From a bacterium (GTDB lineage: Bacteria > Zhuqueibacterota > Zhuqueibacteria > Residuimicrobiales > Oceaniaggregativiventaceae): a stretch of 45,826 bases of DNA. The position numbers were made by a program, and so were the translations under genes. Below the pieces are notes generated by a model. It searched no databases. It saw nothing but the letters and a program-made list of their open reading frames with translations, and was not told the origin of the DNA. The stretch lies in contig JAKQNP010000030.1 of NCBI GenBank assembly GCA_029565675.1, positions 1 through 45,826 of the forward strand. Direction: 5' to 3'. Of this stretch, positions 43,278 through 45,826 are shown piece by piece (the stretch's first letter is position 1; every line of letters starts with the position of its first letter).

Positions 43278-43338
43278 GATTTGCTTGTTGTTAAGAAACA
43301 AACTGTGCTATTTTAGCACACTTTAACATAAGCAAATC
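43278..43338. repeat. Nested inverted repeats beside the tRNA-Ala junction
   Basis: The outer arms GATTTGCTTGTTGTTAAG (43278-43295) and CTTTAACATAAGCAAATC (43321-43338) pair with one small gap. Inside them TGTGCTA-TTT-TAGCACA (43304-43320) is a perfect 7-bp palindrome. Located about 55 bp from the truncated tRNA, they could be binding sites for an integrase or other recombination proteins. Confidence 0.75.
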
Positions 43339-43462
43339 AGCAACACGAAGCAAATAGAAATTACAAGGATAGTGCATTTAGAGGTAGTGAATCAAGCAAT
43401 AAAACCAGGGGTAGATTGGGGACTTGAGATCTGCAACAATTTATAGAGGGATCACTGTGGTA

Positions 43463-43737
43463 GGCAGGTCGCTTCCCTGCCCTTCATTACCCTTCACCCA
43501 TAACCAGGGGGCCAACCCGGCTATGAGTGAGGGAATGTGTTCAGCATGCTGATATTCTGGCCTCCACCCGAGCCCCCTGAAACCGGCCGAGTCTCAGGGG
43601 TTCAGATGGTCTTTCTCACCGCACGTCTACCCGATGGGGGTGCGTCATGGATGCCTGACTGATGTTGCTGATAAGGGGTTCAGATCCGCGCAGACAGTCC
43701 ACTCAGGGGTGTTGTCTGCTTTGCTCTTCTCTGAACC
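43463..43737. ncRNA. Hairpin-rich segment, possible structured RNA or retroelement remnant
   Basis: Successive stems: GGCAGG/CCTGCC (43463-43481); CACCCATAACC/GGCTATGAGTG (43495-43529); CCCCTGA/TCAGGGG (43574-43600, perfect); and GGTTCAGA/TCTGAACC (43677-43684 with 43730-43737) enclosing GCAGACA/TGTCTGC (43690-43719, perfect). GGGGTTCAGAT occurs twice (43597, 43676). The block is clearly more GC-rich than its surroundings. I do not recognise an RNA family; transcription direction is unknown. Confidence 0.4.
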
Positions 43738-43931
43738 GGGAATTCCCTGTTGCTGTGATAATGTAATTCTATGACTATACGATTGTCAACAGAATAATTG
43801 ATTGATTGGCCCAAACGGGCAGGTGAGGTGCTTGTCTGTTTGATAACGACTTGCGATAATTTCAGCAACCCGCGTCCAAGGAAATGGCAAGTTGGGTAGG
43901 TCCGAATTTTCTGGTTTTTATCGGAAACATA

Positions 43932-43960
43932 TTGACTATGTTAAAGACTTTTTCTATGTT
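43932..43960 (+). promoter_or_regulatory. Candidate promoter (-35 TTGACT, -10 TATGTT)
   Basis: TTGACT, 17-bp spacer, TATGTT, about 100 bp ahead of the ATG at 44062. Good sigma70-like match in AT-rich DNA. Confidence 0.5.
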
Positions 43961-44061
43961 GTCTTTATAAAATCTCTAAAGAAAAACAGCAGTAAAATTG
44001 GGAGTACAACTTTTCATGCAAAGATAACACGATTACAATAATTCGCCAAGGGGACCCTGCC

Positions 44062-44586
44062 ATGAAAAAGTATGTATCAACAATACTGGTATTCTTTAAT
44101 TGTTTGTATCTAATGCTTCCTTCCATATCCTTCTCAAATCCTGATACTAATTTGTCCATGACGATATTGGCAATCAAGGATAATAATATCGTTGCCAATA
44201 AAGGTGTACAACATGGCATTTCAGAGAAAATGACATTCTATATTGTTAGAGTTGTAAACGAACGAGAAATAAAAATAGGGGCTGCCGAAGTTGCTTTAAC
44301 CAGAAGTACAAAATCCGGATTGAGAATAATATATTTAGTTTCTGGTGAACAGGCAAAAATTGGTGATATATTGGTACAAAGAGAGGTTGAAGATATCCTT
44401 TCTATTTTAGATGATACACAAAAGCCAGAAAACTACTATCAAGATGATAAATATGTCAGACTTTTAGAGAATCAGATACAGGAAGAAAAAGTTGAAGATT
44501 CTCATAACAGCGGAATAGTTGCTGGAATGGCCATTTGCTGTGGATTGGTTCTTCTTTTAGACATGTTAGCAGCAGCTTCTGAGTGA
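44062..44586 (+). CDS. Secreted or membrane-anchored protein of unknown function
   Basis: 174 aa. Signal peptide MKKYVSTILVFFNCLYLML to about residue 27. A beta-rich domain follows (ILAIKDNNIVANKGVQHGIS, MTFYIVR, KIGAAEVALTR, GEQAKIGDILV). Its pattern recalls the C-terminal domain of FlgT-like or SH3-like proteins that end with K-GD-v. Residues 150-170 are a C-terminal hydrophobic helix (SGIVAGMAICCGLVLLLDML). AAGGGGA lies upstream of the ATG. Notably AT-rich compared with the chromosomal genes to the left. It directly precedes the YidD-domain gene (3 nt gap), so the two are probably co-translated. Confidence 0.7.
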   Translation: MKKYVSTILVFFNCLYLMLPSISFSNPDTNLSMTILAIKDNNIVANKGVQHGISEKMTFYIVRVVNEREIKIGAAEVALTRSTKSGLRIIYLVSGEQAKIGDILVQREVEDILSILDDTQKPENYYQDDKYVRLLENQIQEEKVEDSHNSGIVAGMAICCGLVLLLDMLAAASE

Positions 44587-44589
44587 TTG

Positions 44590-45117
44590 ATGAAAATAAT
44601 TACAACAACAGTTTTTATGGTCATCACAACAACTGGATTGAGTTTTTCTGCCAGCAGTGGTTCAAAAATTGAGAAGCCGATTGAAGCTACATGCATAAAC
44701 CTGATAAAATTGTATCAAAAAATTGGCCGCTTAATACCAGTTGAGATGTGTGTATTTGAGCCATCGTGCTCAAACTTTGCCATTGAATCAATCCAAATGT
44801 ATGGTCCATTTAAAGGTATACAAGTTTCTGCCAACAGGTTAATAAGATGCAATCCGAGCAGAATATTTGAAAAAGATAGTCAATATATCCCAATAGGCGG
44901 TAAATTGTATGATCCTCCTTCTGACTATGCAAATAAAATTAATGACTTTGCCCCAAGCTTCCTGGTCCCTGGTTTGGTTCAATTTAAGAAAAAGAAAATG
45001 ATGGATGGTATACTCGCGATTGCATTTACATCAATTCCAATCTACGGAATGGCTAATAATGATTATAAGTTGGATGTGCTAACCTGCATTATTCATAAAA
45101 AAAGCTGTTTCGTCTAA
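44590..45117 (+). CDS. YidD-domain protein with C-terminal membrane region
   Basis: 175 aa from the ATG at 44590 (a TTG one codon earlier is possible). After a signal-like N-terminus, residues ~48-90 match YidD, the membrane protein insertion efficiency factor: CVFEPSCSNFAIESIQMYG, then PFKGIQVSANRLIRCNPS, including the paired cysteines. Normal YidD is ~70-110 aa and ends soon after; here a linker and two hydrophobic segments follow, APSFLVPGLVQFKKKKMMDG and ILAIAFTSIPIYGMA, resembling DUF5683-type membrane proteins. The final KKSCFV and stop lie in an inverted repeat next to the transposase gene, so the C-terminus may be altered by the insertion. It is unlinked to the usual rpmH-rnpA-yidC context. 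Confidence 0.75.
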   Translation: MKIITTTVFMVITTTGLSFSASSGSKIEKPIEATCINLIKLYQKIGRLIPVEMCVFEPSCSNFAIESIQMYGPFKGIQVSANRLIRCNPSRIFEKDSQYIPIGGKLYDPPSDYANKINDFAPSFLVPGLVQFKKKKMMDGILAIAFTSIPIYGMANNDYKLDVLTCIIHKKSCFV

Positions 45118-45181
45118 CAAGTTTTTGATTTATATTGATTTGACGATCAGTATAAACCAAAACTAAATTAGAGAAACAGCT
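45103..45181. repeat. Imperfect inverted repeat ahead of the IS1380 transposase
   Basis: AGCTGTTTCGTCTAA (45103-45117) and TTAGAGAAACAGCT (45168-45181) pair except for one unpaired base. The left arm covers the stop of the YidD-domain gene; the right arm abuts the transposase ATG. This may include the left end of the IS or sequester the transposase start. Confidence 0.7.
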
Positions 45182-45826
45182 ATGACTGAATATACGAATC
45201 AATTGATGCTTTTTAAAGAACTTTTTCATAAAAAAGTCCAGATTGATTTTCAAGGCGGTCAGATTACCTCGGATGCGGGCATTCTTTTTTTGAGAGAAAT
45301 TGAAAGCCGAATCCGACTGATTGCGCGAGTCGCTTCCAGTCTGACCGATAAAAGACATCCGGGATATGTCAAACACAAAATCACTCAACTTTTAACCCAA
45401 CGTGTTTTTCAAATCGCCTGTGGCTATGAAGATGCCAATGACAGCAACGATCTCAGAAAAGATGGTGCATTCAAAATATGTTGTGATGAATTTCCGGATT
45501 CAGAAAATTTCCTGGCCAGCCAACCGACAATCAGCCGGTTTGAAAATGCACCATCAAGAACAGATTTATATCGCATCGCACATTCTCTTGTAGACGCTTT
45601 TCTCGCTTCTTATGCCAAACCGCCGGAAGCAATACTAATCGATATCGACGACACAGATGATCCAACCTATGGATCACAACAACTGAGTTTTTTCAATGCC
45701 TATTACGATTGCTACTGTTACCAGCCCATGCACATATTTGAGGGTACCAGCGGCAAATTGATCACATCCATCCTCAGACCCGGCAAAAGACCGAAAGGTG
45801 ATGAAATAGCAATGATCCTTTCCAGA
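45182..45826 (+). CDS. IS1380-family transposase, cut by the window end
   Basis: 215 codons are open from the ATG at 45182 to the last base, so the 3' part is outside the window. IS1380-type DDE transposase: N-terminal KVQIDFQGGQITSDAGILFL, then DKRHPGYVKHKITQLLTQRV, QIACGYEDANDSNDLR, LASQPTISRFEN, and ILIDIDDTDDPTYGSQQLSF with the first catalytic Asp, followed by YYDCYCYQPMHIFEG. About half of the usual ~430-aa protein is present and looks intact. It marks a mobile stretch next to the tRNA-Ala junction. Confidence 0.92.
   Translation, partial: MTEYTNQLMLFKELFHKKVQIDFQGGQITSDAGILFLREIESRIRLIARVASSLTDKRHPGYVKHKITQLLTQRVFQIACGYEDANDSNDLRKDGAFKICCDEFPDSENFLASQPTISRFENAPSRTDLYRIAHSLVDAFLASYAKPPEAILIDIDDTDDPTYGSQQLSFFNAYYDCYCYQPMHIFEGTSGKLITSILRPGKRPKGDEIAMILSR

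Larger units (their letters stand above)
43223..44061. other. Non-coding left end of the probable island
   Basis: About 840 bp without a supported gene. It contains nested palindromes (43278-43338), a hairpin-rich GC-richer block (43463-43737) and, near the right end, a promoter candidate for the next gene. No integrase is found on this side. Confidence 0.6.

Overview
The window looks like a chromosome segment of an anaerobic, hydrogen-metabolising bacterium of the FCB group, probably a Calditrichota- or KSB1-like lineage. Two secreted proteins end in Por/type IX secretion (T9SS) sorting domains with the YPNPFN signature. A PEGA protein carries a Fibrobacter-type FISUMP domain. GC content is moderate. 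The phylum assignment is inferred from these traits only.

Layout. 1-6046: accessory genes: repeats resembling the end of an IS21-type element, a T9SS-exported esterase, an in-frame hsdM/hsdR deletion remnant with a nonsense codon, a PEGA-FISUMP protein and a DUF2703-like cysteine-rich protein. 6743-18984: a tightly packed plus-strand operon of 17 genes. It encodes a group 4 membrane-bound [NiFe] hydrogenase (NuoB-, NuoC-, NuoD-, NuoH- and NuoI-like subunits), a complete Mrp-type antiporter set with MrpA split in two, a sulfhydrogenase-like flavin/Fe-S electron-input module at the front and a HycI-type maturation protease at the end. 19178-20554: a membrane histidine kinase with the quinone-sensing GGxxNPF motif of RegB/PrrB. 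20631-26365 (minus): hypA-B-F-C-D-E for Ni-Fe(CN)2CO cofactor assembly. The kinase and hyp block is bracketed by a 65-bp direct repeat.

26671-39367: housekeeping: leuS, a TPR protein, tRNA-Arg, folD, ymdB, rny, a structured RNA downstream of zapA, zapA with a small coiled-coil partner, then thrS-infC-rpmI-rplT (infC with an AUU start) and a tRNA cluster (Gly, Cys, Leu, Val) behind a good promoter. 39528-42722: a large T9SS protein with seven propeller-like repeats, FN3-like, CBM9-like and beta-helix regions.

43164-45826: a probable integrated island. It starts at a tRNA-Ala(GGC) lacking its 5' end (attR-like), followed by nested palindromes, a roughly 280-bp hairpin-rich segment, two AT-rich secreted/membrane protein genes (one with a YidD domain) and an IS1380-family transposase cut by the window edge.

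How it works together (inference): electrons from NAD(P)H or a related carrier enter through the HydG/HydB-like pair and pass through ferredoxin-like subunits to the [NiFe] site, with the redox step coupled to Na+/H+ movement through the Mrp module. The opposite direction is equally possible. HycI and the Hyp proteins mature the enzyme. The RegB-like kinase may tie expression to quinone redox state. This combination is the most interesting system in the window.
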